Of a stretch of 64,000 bases of DNA, positions 1-11,640 are shown in pieces. Each line of letters begins with the position of its first letter. Positions within the stretch are counted from its first letter, which is position 1. The DNA is from Larix kaempferi (Eukaryota > Streptophyta > Pinopsida > Pinales > Pinaceae). Location of the stretch: positions 6,859,001-6,923,000 of the forward strand of contig BSBM01000092.1 in assembly GCA_027924585.1 (NCBI GenBank), given 5' to 3'. The position numbers were made by a program, and so were the translations under genes. The notes beneath the pieces were generated by a model, which saw only the letters and a list, made by a program, of their open reading frames with translations, was not told where the DNA came from and ran no database searches.

Positions 1-2570
1 GGAACTGACTCAATGTGCTCACAACAAAGCAAATATCTAGTCTCGTGTTCATCAGGTACACCAAGGACCCAATCATCTGATGATACATAGAGATATCAAT
101 TGGCGCAGATGAAGCATCACATAGAACCTTCAGATTCGATGCCATGGGTGTGGCCATGGTTTTGCAATCCATCATCCCGAATCTCTTCAGAATATCTACT
201 GTGTACTTCCCTTGACTAAGGAACATCCCACCTACATTCTACCACACCTCCATACCTAGCAAATAATGCATCATTCCCAAATCTTTCATATCGAACTCAG
301 CAGCAAGCTTCCTCTTAGTATCTGCAATCAATTTGTTATCTCCTGTTACAAATAAGTCATCCACATACAGGAGTAGAATCACAGGAATCACTTTTTCAAT
401 CTTCTAGTAAAGGTTGGAATCCGCTTTACTCTTGGTAAAGCCGAAACTAGATAGGAAACTATCCATCCTACCATACCAAGTTCTGGGAGCTTGCTTCAAG
501 CCTTACAAGGCTTTCTTCAATCTTCACACATATGACTCCCTGTCATGTATTTCAAAATCGAGTGGTTGCTCCACATACACTTCCTCTTCAACTACACCAT
601 TCAAGAAAGTAGTCTTGACATCCATTTGGTGTATTTTCCATTTCATTGCTGTAGCTAGGGCAAGTATTGTTCTAATGGAAGTATGCCTGGCTATAGGTGC
701 AAAAGTTTCTTCATAATCTATTCCCTCTTTCTGAGAGAAGCCACGAGCTACGAATCTTGCTTTGTATTTCTCTACACTGCCATCTGCAACATGCTTGATT
801 TTGTAGATCCATTTAGAAGTCACAACAGACTTCTCTTTGGGTCTTGGTACAACATCCCAAACATCATTCTTCATTATTGATTGGTGTTCCTCAACCATGG
901 CATACTTCCATTCTTTCTTTTCCGCTACTTCTTCATAACTGGAAGGTTCTTTATTCATGATGTCAAAGAGTAAAGCAACATAGCTGGTATGTGATTTGGT
1001 TCTCTTCTTTGCTCTGTGTTCTTCTTCTGGAATGCCAAATATTTTTGCATCTTGAATGAGCTCTCTAGCCCATGCAGGTTTCCTTTTGTGAGAGTTATCC
1101 TCATGGGGTGGATCTACAGGTTCTTGCGGATCTTCAAACTCACGAACAACTTCTGAAACTACTTCAGTCATGGAAGTGTCTTGAAATATAGTTTCCTTAG
1201 GTTCTTCATAAACTTCGATAGGTGCCTTCCTTGATTTGATGAATGCTGAGTTTTCATCAAATGTTACATCCCTACTTACATCAATCTTCTTGAACCCTTG
1301 AAAATAGATCCTGTAAGCCTTCGAGCTTTCACTGTAAGCCACAAAGATACCCTTCTTTCCTGAAGGATCTAGCTTGGTTCTCTTTTCCTTTGGGACATGT
1401 GTGTATACTGGACAACCAAATATTCTGAGATGGCTGACTTCAGGTTTCTTACCAGAAAAGACCTCTTCTGGTGTCTTGTTGTCCAATATCTTGTGGGGAG
1501 TTCTGTTCTGCACATATATAGTTGTTCTAGCTGCTTCTTCCCATAGATGCATAGGTAGATCCTGGTCATGCAGCATTTCCCTTGCTGCTTCCATGATTGT
1601 TCTGTTCTTCCTTTCTGCAACTCCATTCTGTTGAGGATGATGAGTATTCAACTCCCTCTTAATCCTTGAATCACTGCAAAGCTTCTTGAAGTCACCTGAG
1701 GTGAATTCTCCACCATTGTCGGATCTGAATGTTTTAATCTTCTTGTCAGTTTGATTCTCCATCAAGGTTTTGAATTCCTTGAACTTATCAAACACCTCAT
1801 CTTTGTTCTTCAAGAAGTATACCCAAGTCTTCCTGGAGAAGTCATCAATAAATGAGACATGGTAAACATACCCACTCAGAGAACTGGATGACATAGGACC
1901 ACATACATCTGAGTGGATGATTTCCAGGATATCTTTTTCCTTGCTTTCACTACTTGGGAAAGCCTTCTTAATGTTCTTACCTTTTGCACATCCTTTGCAA
2001 ACACCTTCATGTTTGGTCTTGATTTCAGGAAGACCCTCTATATCCTTGCTTGCAATTGGAAGTGCCCTATAATGCATATGAGCAAGTCTTCTATGCCAAA
2101 GTTCACTTGGATCCATGGAGTCATGTACCATGGCATGTTCAGGCTAACCCTTCAATGTATACAATCCTCCCTCTTGCTCTCCAATCACTACTGCATCATC
2201 GATTGTTTTACCCTTTGGCCACATTAGGACTTGGCCATCTACAAATGCAACCCTCATGCCTTTTGCATCCAATGCAGAGATGGAGAGAAGATTCTTCTTA
2301 AGCCTAGGTACATAAAGGACTTCTTTCATCTTCAAAGATTTTCCAGAATCTAGGTTGTAGGAGGCTTCACCACTTCCTTTGATTGGGTATTGATAATCAT
2401 CCCCAAGTTTCACCTTATGGGGTGATTCAAGTTCAGATAGGTTCACAAAAGATTCTTTAAACCCAATCATGTGTTTGGAAGCCCCACTGTCAATTAACCA
2501 ATCATTACAACCATGGCAGATAGTACTTGTGAGAGCAGAGATTAGAACATACTCTTCTTCACTTGATGAG
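1..2570 (-). pseudogene. copia pol: protease, integrase, reverse transcriptase (3' end outside window)
   Basis: The protease active site DSGAS lies at 2491-2477. The gag-pre-integrase zinc region (LWHRRLAHMH...CKGC) begins near 2095. The integrase core shows all three acidic residues: D in HSDVCGP, D in RSDNGGEF and E in GVAERKNRT. RT starts near 1000 and reaches the YVDD box at about 357-368. Three stops interrupt an otherwise collinear frame: one at 2144-2146 between protease and the pre-integrase region, and two in RT just before and inside the conserved YGLKQAPR block (Cys and Tyr codons changed to TGA and TAA). The rest of RT and RNase H run off the left edge. Confidence 0.9.
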
Positions 2571-2639
2571 TCATCATTACTATCATCACTTTCTGCCCTA
2601 GCCTTCTTCTTAGGTGGTTCATCATCCTCGGCAGCATGA

Positions 2640-3435
2640 GCATGAAACCTTCTTTTGCTTCCCTTCTTCTTCTTGTTGAAGTTGTTGTTGTCCTTCTTGT
2701 TCTTGGGACAATTTATGGCAATATGTCCTTTTTCATTATAGGTGAATCATATTCTTCTTTCTTTATAGTGATGTGAAGATTTCTTGGAGTGAGATGGCTC
2801 TCTCTTGGACTTCCCTTTCTTGGTGTGAGCTGTGAGAGATTGATCTTCATTCCCCATCTTTTCTTCTCGTGGCACAAGCCTTGCTTCTTCTTGTGAGCAT
2901 TCTTCCCGTAGTCTACTGAAGGATACCAACTTCTTTCTTGCACAGATTCCTTGAATGAAGGAGTCCCATGACCTAGGTAGGCCATTCAGACTAGTCATGA
3001 CAACTTCACCATTCTCCACCATTTTATCCACTGCTTCTAGTTGTTCCTTGATCTGGGAGACCCTTGAAAAATAAGATTGAATGGTTTCACCATTCTAAAA
3101 CTTTACTCCTTTTAGTTGGTTCCGCAGGGTCATCTTCCGATTTATGTTCTTCCCTTCAAATAGCTTGGTCAAAGAGTCAAACATCTCCTTGGGTGTCTTT
3201 AGAGAAGACACATGGGGTATGAGATGGTCTTTGATAGAATCAACAATGATTCTCTTTTCCTTGACCAAGTTCTTCTTTGCAATACTTTAGCCTCTTCATC
3301 CTCTAGGATAGGGATGTCTTCTTTTATATATGAGTCCAACTCATTCTCTTCTAGGATTAACCCAATCCTATACTTCCAAGCTCGGAAGTTATCAACCCCT
3401 TCAAGCTTATCCTCAAGCTTGGTGTGGAGAGACAT
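2640..3435 (-). pseudogene. copia gag, broken
   Basis: The start was placed at the methionine of MSLHTKLEDKLEG, the usual beginning of this type of copia Gag, about 575 bp from the LTR. The reading frame shifts after about 50 codons, returns near 3031, and has an in-frame stop before the zinc knuckle. In the CX2CX4HX4C knuckle near 2740 the first cysteine codon is TGA and the second is TAT; only the H and last C remain. A basic tract and an acidic serine-rich tract follow. Gag would package element RNA into particles; this copy cannot make the full protein. Confidence 0.8.
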
Positions 3436-3997
3436 CTTAAAGAGTAATTCAAATGGAAATAGAAAAGATTTAGGTCTTACCACTTGAAATGTTGAAAACT
3501 GGATCTAGTCTTGGATTAGGGTTTGTCAGAAAAACCCTAAAAATTCAAAATGTGAATTTCAACTTTCTGAAAGGATAGAAAGATGTGCCTTGATGAGCTG
3601 ATCATCCTGGTGTATTTAGAATTTGAGATCAGCAAAGCTTTACCCTTTAGATTTGTCTTTTTGTCCTCTCGGGTTCATTAGGGAGAGCCCTAGATTAGGG
3701 TTTGAGTTTCCCGGAGATCTACCTAGCCAAAAATCTCGATCCAAAGCTCTAAACTTTGATTTTTGCAAGGAGCTTCCAACTATGTCTTCAGATTTCAGAA
3801 ATTCCTATTTTTGTGGAAACCCTAATGTTTAGGGCCAAATATGAAAATGCTCAGAATTGAATTCTGATTGGATAGATAGATTCTCCTTGATGAGTAGAGT
3901 CAATCTACTATACTGCTTTTCCAAAAACTGTGGAGAGAAACCCAATAAACAAGAAACTCAAGGTTCCGTCACTGCAAAATGTCTTCTTCTCAGGTTA

Positions 3998-4009
3998 GCT
4001 CTGATACCA
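3998..4009 (-). promoter_or_regulatory. Primer-binding site, tRNA-iMet type
   Basis: On the minus strand the sequence reads TGGTATCAGAGC immediately after the LTR. This is the standard plant copia primer site, complementary to the 3' end of initiator methionine tRNA. Confidence 0.92.
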
Positions 4010-4643
4010 TGTTAAATTTTGAGCATTAATTCACAATACTCTTGAATCTTTACTGAGAGAATAACATATACCGTATATCAATGCATAACAATCACAAGAA
4101 GCATGACAAGAATCACAAGAATCAAAAGCATGAGAACCAAGAGACACAAAGTTTCTATGGGAAAACCCTAAGGTGAAAAACCCCACAACTTCCTCAGAGA
4201 TAGAGAGAGCAATGGCTCAACCAAAGTACAACCAAAATACACTAAGATAGTCTCCTAGTAGCAGATGATCCTCCTCCTCACTGGTGCACCACTTTCTGAG
4301 TGAGAGAAGTGTGAGTTTCCGAGTGATGAAAATAGAGATCTCCCGATCTCTATTTATACTAGCCTGTTTGCCCAGTTACACTATGGGGCCGACTTGTCTA
4401 TCGAGATACATCCACAATATGATATATATTTCAGGACCGGCCCCACACATGGTGGTCTAATAACCCATCGGCAAGTACACACACTTGCGACACTTGTCAA
4501 TCCACATGACGACACTTCCTTATAGAGGAATAATACATCTCTTATAAGGGTACAATAAATATATATGAAATACATAGATGAAATACATTCCGAAGTTACA
4601 TATACATCAACATTAAAATGAGGCCAAAAAGGAAATTTTAACA
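4010..4643 (-). repeat. 5' LTR of the copia element
   Basis: This 634-bp LTR is bounded by TGTTAAA and TTTAACA inverted ends. The tRNA-iMet primer-binding site abuts it directly, which fixes the inner edge. The outer edge was placed at the matching TAACA. The other LTR is not in the window, so divergence cannot be measured. Confidence 0.85.
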
Positions 4644-4648
4644 TAAAT

Positions 4649-5149
4649 CATAAATGGGAAAACCCTAAACATCAAAAACCTTAACTCCAAGAGATCAAAC
4701 GCAAAAACGTTTGTGGGCCCTCGATGTTGTTAGTTGATGCGCGAATTTCCTGGGGCACAAATTTTGCATACGATCTCTGTTTGGGGCACTTGGTACCCTG
4801 TCGAAAAGGTATGAGAAAAAGGACTCTATGTTGTCAACCTAGAATATGCCTTTGGAAATCATTTAGGCCCCGTTGTGGCAAAACAACGTCACCTCAAAAT
4901 GACCCTAGAATATTAGGACTTGAAAAAATGTAAAAATAACTGCAAAGATGGAAAACAATGTCTTTGAGCTAGTGGACTAGGTGGGTGGCTACCGATGTCC
5001 ATTTGGGTCAATCCTCCCCCCTTAGGAATCAATGGTATCCATCGCATCAAAATCCCTCATTAGATGGGGAAACGTTTGCTAAAATTGAATCCTGGTGAGC
5101 CACTTTCCTTGTTGAAGAAGCCACCCTTCTCTGATGACCCAGTAGAGTT
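4649..5149. other. Intergenic stretch, nothing recognised
   Basis: Between the copia LTR and the decayed gypsy pol I see no coding frame of note, no LTR ends and no RNA gene. It may be the 3' part of the old gypsy element to its right, but no boundary can be supported. Confidence 0.4.
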
Positions 5150-7760
5150 TAATGTTCTATTGGAAATTACCCTTCATACGATGTGTGTCCATGATACAAT
5201 CCATTGTATCTTTTTCAAGGAATTCTGGATTGAGTTCTATAGGGGCCAAATGATCATCCACCTCTAAGGTTTCCAAGAGAAGTGGAAAATATGGTCGAAT
5301 CAATTCACATTAAATAATGATTGCAAGACAAGGAAAGGCGGAATATTTAATTCAAAATCATTCTAACCCATAGCCTTCATGATGGTGTAAGGATAATATC
5401 GAAGTGGCCTAATATTTATGTGGGGGGTTGTGAGGCGTTGCTTATGCAAATGCAACCAAACCTCATCCCCAACTTGAAACTTGTGTGGATCCCGACGTTG
5501 GTCATGTCGTTATTTGTACTTAGAATTGGATTTATGCATCATATCATGAACCTATTGTTGTATGTGTTGGATCTGTTCAATGAATTTGGTTTCTTTATCT
5601 ACCTCAACCTGAGCATGGGAGGACTTGTCCTGTGTAGATGAAATGGGTATAACTACATAAATGGGGACAATGGCTGGCCCCAAGCACACCTAAAAGGGGT
5701 TGTGTCCAAAAGGGTTGTGGAGAGCTCTTTTGTAACTATGATGAGAATATGGAAGGCTCTCATCGCATGGTCATGGATGCTTAGAGTTGTAGATGCACGA
5801 GATATGCACAATCATCCTGTTGGACACTTCTATCTTCCCATGCATTTAGGGGTGGAAGCTAGTTGATTTGGTCACCTTGGTGTCCATTAGAGACCATAAA
5901 GAGGACCAGAAGGTGCTAAGGAACCTACTATCCCGATATGAAACAATGGTCTATGGTATCTCGAAATAAACCCAAATACGCTCAAAGAAGAGCTTAGTAA
6001 TGGCTTCAGCTATGATACTCTTTGTACATGGTGCTAGAATTTCCATCTTAGAGAACCAATCGAAAACCAAAAAAACAAATCCATGACCATGCTTGTTGGA
6101 AGGAAAACCTAACATGTAATCCATTGAGACTGACTTTCAAGGCTTGTATGGGGTACGAGAAGTGTACAACCCTTGCTTCTTGATGGAAAGTTTAACAATG
6201 GCATAGGCTCTGCATCATCGAAGATACTTGCTGGCATCCTGCCAAAGTTTTGGCTAGTAGAAATAATTTTAAAGAACTGTTATTTTCTTCTCCACGATGA
6301 AGTGTCTGGCCACTTGACTATAGTGTTCATCCCAAATTAGATTTGCACACTCACTTGATGGAACACAAATATTCCCTTGATAGAATAAAAGTGCATCCTG
6401 GAGGTGAAAGTCTAGAACTTGTTTACTTCCACCAAGTGTATGACATGTAGCAGCAAAGTCAGGGCCACTCCTATATAATTGGGGGCACTTAGAGGTCTCA
6501 TGACCATAAGAATTGAGAACCACGGTTAGTGCCACGACTAGGGGTCGGCTAAGGAAGTATGCAACACAGTTCATGGTACCCTTCTTGTACTTAATGTTCA
6601 AATGAAAGTGGTGCAGGTATGTGGACCATTTTTTTATGGTGGTCATTTTGTATCTTTACCTATGTCAACATGAATTGCAAGGGCCTCTGATTAGTTTGGA
6701 TGATCGTTTCCTTTCTAATAATGTAATGCTTCCACTATCGGGATGTATGCACAATAGATTACATCTCCTTGTCATAATTGGGATATCTACTAACAGTGTT
6801 AGATAGTGTCTCACTGTGATAGGCCACCGGATGTCCCTACTGACTGAGGACTACACTAATAACATAGTCTGAGGGAATCTATCTCAATCTGAGATAGTTA
6901 TTGTAGGTATGGAAGAGTGAGGATTGGAACTGAGTAGAGGCGGCATTTTAGTTCCTCAAATGATTTTTTTGTGACCTCAACCAAGTGAACTTGGATTTAT
7001 CTCCACCCTTGGTCACTTGGATTAAGGTCCAAGCGTTATGAAAGAGCACCACCAAGAACCTACGGTAGAAGTTGGTAATGCCCAAGAAGCTGCGGAGCTC
7101 TATCGGGGTTGTCGACGCTAGCTAATCATGAATGAATTGGATCTTGGTTGGGTTCAAATGCACCCCTTGTTCATCCACATTGTATCCCAAATACTAAATT
7201 ATCTGCATGCGAAATGAGCATTTCTATAGGATGGCATATAGCTTGTGTTGATGTAGGGTACTTAGGAACTGATAAATGTGTTGTAGATGTTCTTCCTAGG
7301 ATATGTTGTAGATGAGGATTTCATCCAGATATACGAACACAAAGGAGTTTTTGAATTTCCACAAGATATCATCCATCGTCCTCATGAATGTTGTTGGAGT
7401 TTTAGTCAAGCCAAAAGGAATGACCAACCATTCAAATAGGCCTTATTTAGACTTGAAGGTTGTCTTCCATACATCGATTTATTAAATTAGAACCTGGTGG
7501 TAGCCCAAATTCAGATCAATATTTCTAAAGAAATTGGTACCCTTAATCTAATCAACAATATTATATATTTTTGGGATTAAATATCTATTCTTGACAGTGA
7601 TTTTGTTCAGGGATCTGTAATCAATACAGAGTCACCATGTCCCATCCTTTTTCTGCACCAACACAATTGGACTCCTGCAAGGTGAGTAGCTTAGTCGAAT
7701 GTGGCCTTTTGGGATGAGCTCATGAATTTGGTGTTTTATTTCCTCATTATCCCAAAGAGA
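5150..7760 (-). pseudogene. Decayed Ty3/gypsy pol (RT, RNase H, integrase), chromovirus-like
   Basis: On the minus strand pieces of one pol can be read in order through many stops and frameshifts. RT begins near 7690 with SPIVLVQKKDGTW and CIDYRSLNK, continues to FGLTKTPTTF and a YLDE version of the YxDD box near 7330, then to the thumb (SFLGITNFYRRF) near 7060. RNase H follows near 6800. A clearer stretch at 6646-6269 carries the end of RNase H and the integrase zinc-finger region (H...H before a truncated CxxC). Integrase remnants continue to about 5200. RT wording resembles chromoviruses rather than the Tat-like elements elsewhere in the window. I found no LTRs, so its limits are unknown. 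Confidence 0.75.
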
Positions 7761-7860
7761 TTTCCTACATATTGATCCATTGGGTAAAGGAGAAATATAC
7801 ATCAAGTCAATTGGATGTTTGACTTAGTAGTGTAGAGGCACTGTCGCAGGGGAAGAGAAG

Positions 7861-8404
7861 ATGCCCTTGTGTTGGATCTGAATATTTGTTTTTGGTAAAA
7901 GATGAATGTACATACATATGATATATTTTTGGTACTTTATTTGTGTTTCAGAATTCTATTTTCCATATATTTACCTTCACCTCTATGTGCCTCGGACTCA
8001 ATACGACTGGTTTGATTGAATTCTTAGTAGTGTTTGTTAACTAGTTGTACTGTTTAAACTTGAAATATTTTCCATTTATTTACTCAAATCAGAGATGAAA
8101 ATGTACTTTTATTTTAATGTACATGCAAACTTATTTATGAACATAATGGCTGTAGGTTCACTTTTTGTATAGTTGGTATGGTTGTGCATCGAAAATGCAC
8201 AAGACTAGTTGTTTGTATAGTGAAACTAGTTGACTAGTCTTGGTATCTCATTTTCGTGTATATTATGTTTAGTTATTTAAAAATGGTTATTTGGGAATAT
8301 TTACATGGATATAGGTGTTAATTATCCATTGGTATTGATAAACTGAATTAATTAGTTGAACAAAATATTTTATGCTAAGTGTCGCCATTTGTGAGTTAAG
8401 TGTT
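7861..8404. other. AT-rich spacer left of element A, nothing recognised
   Basis: There is no coding frame, repeat or RNA gene. It ends in the target site (GTAAT) of element A and continues on the other side at 18145. Confidence 0.4.
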
Positions 8405-8409
8405 GTAAT

Positions 8410-9133
8410 TGTTGGCTCGGTTTTGCAACCAAGCTTAGTGCTATGGGCACCTACTAACTAGTAGTAGCAGTTTCAATAGAAATAAAAACAATAAACTAAA
8501 TAAACAATACTTTTCATGGATCTAAGCAAGAATCTAAGCAAATAATTTAAATATTTCAAAAATCAAGAACAAGAAACATAAGAAATAATTTTTGTATTGA
8601 AAAGTGGGGGGCAAGCAAGTGCTTGCGATATTACCTCCAATGGTGAAGGTTGATGTTGAGCAACTCCCAAGATGAGTAGCTCCAAACTCCAATAGGTCTC
8701 TTTCTCCAAGGTTGCTTCAATGGCTAAAAGTGCTCATGGGAGATTTCAGCAGCATAAGGATGAGATAATGGAAGGATGTGAAATGAGGAGCCCCTACCAC
8801 CTTTTTATAGGTTTTGGTGGTGAGGAATACCATTTGTGGTTTTGTGGAAACCAATGGTATTGACCAACATAGTTTAGGTAATTTTCCCTCCTTTTTCCTT
8901 TTTTGAATAAAAATAATATTTTAATTCCCTTTTTAATATTTTTGGGAATTTGGACCCTTTTTGAGGGTTTTTATGATTTTCTTGGAAAAATAATCTTTTT
9001 TAATGGAAAAAGGGGTGTACCAAGGTCTTTTGGTGACCTTTTGTTGGTTTCAGAGGCTCAGATGGTGGAAAAGTGGACAAATGGGTCATGTGAGTAAGGG
9101 AATGAGCTAGTGAGCACTTTTTAGGTGTTAACA
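8410..9133 (-). repeat. Element A 3' LTR
   Basis: 724 bp, minus orientation, starting TGTTAACACC and ending GAGCCAACA in element sense. A TATA box on the minus strand (TATAAAAAG at 8819-8811) is present. The copy at 17416-18139 is identical by eye. The left target duplication is 8405-8409. Confidence 0.95.
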
Positions 9134-9146
9134 GATTGCCCCCTGA
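9134..9146 (-). promoter_or_regulatory. Element A polypurine tract
   Basis: Directly inside the 3' LTR the minus strand reads TCAGGGGGCAATC. The same AGGGGGCA core sits at the same place in elements D (28458) and C (55986), which supports its role as the plus-strand primer of reverse transcription. Confidence 0.85.
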
Positions 9147-10439
9147 TGTGTGAGGGCAGGAGCTCATCGTATGGCCGATAGACATCATAGTTCTTTTGTC
9201 CTTTTTCTGGGTTTTAGGGGAGAGAAGAGACCGTTTGGAGACTGGAGCCACGGCCCTTGGAAGCTGCAAAAACAAAAAATATTACATGGCCTCAATATGA
9301 ATGAGGTATAATCTCTGATAAAGGACGAGGCGGGCATTCCCATGCTCGTATCAAGGCATATACAAAACAATTAGTCCCAAGAAGGGGGATCTAATACGTG
9401 AAGAAATATACTGGTACATCATAATGGTCCAGAGGGGACATGATGGTGGGATATACTCATGATCATGAATGATCGCAATAACTGATACACTGGATCAACT
9501 GTGGAACTGCTGAAACTGAAGGTGTCCAACATCTGTAGGGACTCAAAGACTGTGAGCCATCTCTGAGAAGTATTTGTATCTGTATACTGGAGGGAGTAGA
9601 AAACTGGGGTACACTGAATACTGTCGCCATACGCAACCCGGATATGTATAGAAAAAATGTAACTGGTTGTATCCATAGGTAGACTCTCAAATGTGGAGGA
9701 GTCAGGTGGTATCCGGGGTCTTCGACTAATAACTGAACGAACCAATACCCTGTGCGAGTCTCAACGATGCGATCAAGGTGTTGAAGTCGAGCATGTGAGA
9801 AGCAACCATTGGGAGAGGTACTGAGGATTTCTCTCGAAATGATTCGTAGGCACTCATCATAAATGGTAATGAGTCCAAGACACAGGGGCCTCTAGGTCTA
9901 TCCTCTGGAATCAATGTGGTTGTCGTCGACAGAGGGAGACCAGCAACTAACAAGGCAATGATGTTTCCTTGCTGGGAGCGCGAGGTGTAAACTGAAGTGA
10001 TGTAGTACTGCTGGTAGGACTGACATACTTGTGGGGATGGGAAATAACTGGGTCAAAAAATGGGTAGACTCAAACTTCCTTTGTTCAGAGCATGATGACA
10101 TGGTTGACCTGGCAGCGTAGGGAACTGACTTGTAGGTGTGGGGATCATCTTTTAGGGACTGAAGGGTATGTACTGACTCTGGGGGGGTGAAGCTGATGGT
10201 AGCTGTCGAGGGAGTTTCCGGGTGACATACTGCAGAATACTCTGAACAAAGGCGACCAGAATGGGGAAGCTGCTATGTGAGTAGATATGATCTGTCGTGG
10301 CGCCAAGAGGTACCATTGATTCCTTCTTCGTAGTTTTAATGAGCTCCAAGAAGGGATAAAAGTGTGCTCTGAAATGGTACGGTCCTGTGGATTGTGTGAG
10401 CCCAAGACGGCTCATGCTCATGGTTGCTTTCATGTTTAG
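9147..10439 (-). other. Element A long 3' untranslated region
   Basis: About 1.3 kb between the polypurine tract and the hairpin modules with no convincing gene. Several short ORFs on the minus strand look accidental. The corresponding regions of D (28471-29470) and C (56000-57100) share scattered similarity with each other. Confidence 0.55.
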
Positions 10440-10770
10440 AGAGTCTGAAAACGGTAAGTGGACTCTGTTGGTGTTTCTTTTTCGTAAGTTTAGTCTCCAA
10501 GGCCCGAAAAAGGATAAAATGATGCGGATGGAGAACTCTTCTAGCCGATGTGACTAGAGTATACCTTTTTCGTAATTAGTCTACGAGGTCCGGAAAAGGG
10601 GTAAACTTATACCAGGTAGACGCCCTTTCAGATACGTTTATCGAGCATGAAAGGAAGCAAGATTGCTCGGCGATCTTTTCATTGTTTTAGGAGTCAGAAA
10701 AGAGCTTAACAGAAACTCCCTAAGTGCCTTTTTCGTAAAAGGGGTTGCTCGGCCCGAAAAAGGGGTAAAA
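10440..10770. repeat. Hairpin modules with CCTTTTTCG/CGAAAAAGG arms (three in element A)
   Basis: Three inverted repeats: arms at 10477-10484/10505-10512, 10564-10572/10591-10599 (one mismatch) and 10727-10735/10755-10763, each with a loop of 18-20 nt. The first and third are preceded by a GAGTCtgAAAAg...gACTC block that can itself pair. Each right arm is followed by ATAAAA or GTAAA. The same module occurs three times in D and once in C, always 0.8-1.6 kb upstream of the antisense PMD gene. Confidence 0.75.
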
Positions 10771-10810
10771 TCATACCGAACAAAAATGGATTGACGAGGA
10801 TGAGAAAATG

Positions 10811-11366
10811 TCTCAAGCATCGTCATCTGTGCGGAAAACTGGATCCGGCGACATAAGATATATCGAAAACGGAGAACGGCCGATGTGGCACGCAAACCGA
10901 GGCGACGAGGGGGCGTGGGAAAAAATGCCCGGAAAATCTAAAGGTGAGAGCGAGAAATGGTCTCAAGCATCATCAGGGGCGCGGAAAACTGAATCCGGCG
11001 ATATAAGACACATCGAAAACGGAGAACGGCCGATGTGGCACGCAAACCGAGGCGACGAGGGGGCGTGGGAAAAACTGCCCGGAAAATCTAAAGGTGAGAG
11101 CGAGAAATGGTCTCAAGCATCATCAAGGGCGCGGAAAACTGAATCCGGCGATATAAGACACATCGAAAACGGAGAACGGCCGATGTGGCACGCAAACCGA
11201 GGCGACGAGGGGGCGTGGGAAAAAATGCCCGGAAAATCTAAAGGTGAGAGCGAGAAATGGTCTCAAGCATCATCACGAGCGCGGAAAACTGAATCCGGCG
11301 ATATAAGACACATCGAAAACGGAGAACGGCCGATGTGGCACGCAAACCGAGGCCACGAGAGGCCCT
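10811..11366. repeat. Tandem repeat, 150-bp unit, 3.7 copies
   Basis: Units start at 10811, 10961, 11111 and 11261, each with TCTCAAGCATC, so the period is exactly 150 bp. The second to fourth copies are almost identical. As 150 is divisible by three, the plus strand stays open for 186 codons (10808-11368) and would encode a 50-residue repeat with SGDIRHIENGERPMWHANRG; I see no independent evidence that it is translated. Tandem arrays near the 3' end of Tat-type elements are known as sources of satellite DNA. Confidence 0.93.
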
Positions 11367-11516
11367 AAAAAATGGTCAAAAATGGACCCCGGAAAAAAAC
11401 GGGAAACGGAAGGAACCTCTATGAAGTTCTCGCTGTGCTGATCCCAACGGTACCAACGGTTTGAGAAATGGACTTCGTATGACACCGCAATGGTTGTTTG
11501 AAATTTGTGGAATTTC

Positions 11517-11524
11517 TATAAATA
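11517..11524 (+). promoter_or_regulatory. TATA box of the antisense PMD gene (element A)
   Basis: TATAAATA on the plus strand, about 115 bp upstream of the donor of the 5'UTR intron. TATA boxes occur at the corresponding place in D (46754-46760) and C (57936-57943). Confidence 0.65.
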
Positions 11525-11640
11525 GGACGTGGGGCCCAATATGACTTGTCATTGTCACGTGCGAGTTTGATAGAGCAGTCAGAGCTATTTCTCGATTTCC
11601 GGGAGATTTCACCGTTGGTTTTCGATTTAGCGAGTTGCAG

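Larger units (their letters stand above)
1..4643 (-). mobile_element. Ty1/copia LTR retrotransposon, partial
   Basis: The element lies on the minus strand and enters from the left edge, so its 3' LTR is outside the window. In element order it shows a 5' LTR (4643-4010), a tRNA-iMet primer-binding site, gag, protease, integrase and reverse transcriptase, which is the copia order with integrase before RT. In-frame stops in gag, at the gag-pre-integrase region and in RT show that this copy is dead. The five bases after the LTR (TAAAT) would be one side of the target duplication; the partner is not visible. Confidence 0.93.

Noticed and set aside
8903-9097. 64-codon ORF in each LTR of element A (also 17909-18103)
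   Set aside because: Identical because the LTRs are identical; low-complexity, AT-rich, and antisense to the element. No evidence for coding.
10808-11368. 186-codon plus-strand ORF over the 150-bp repeats
   Set aside because: It is open only because the unit is a multiple of three and begins inside the array; no TATA box or homologue is seen. Kept as a repeat, not a gene.
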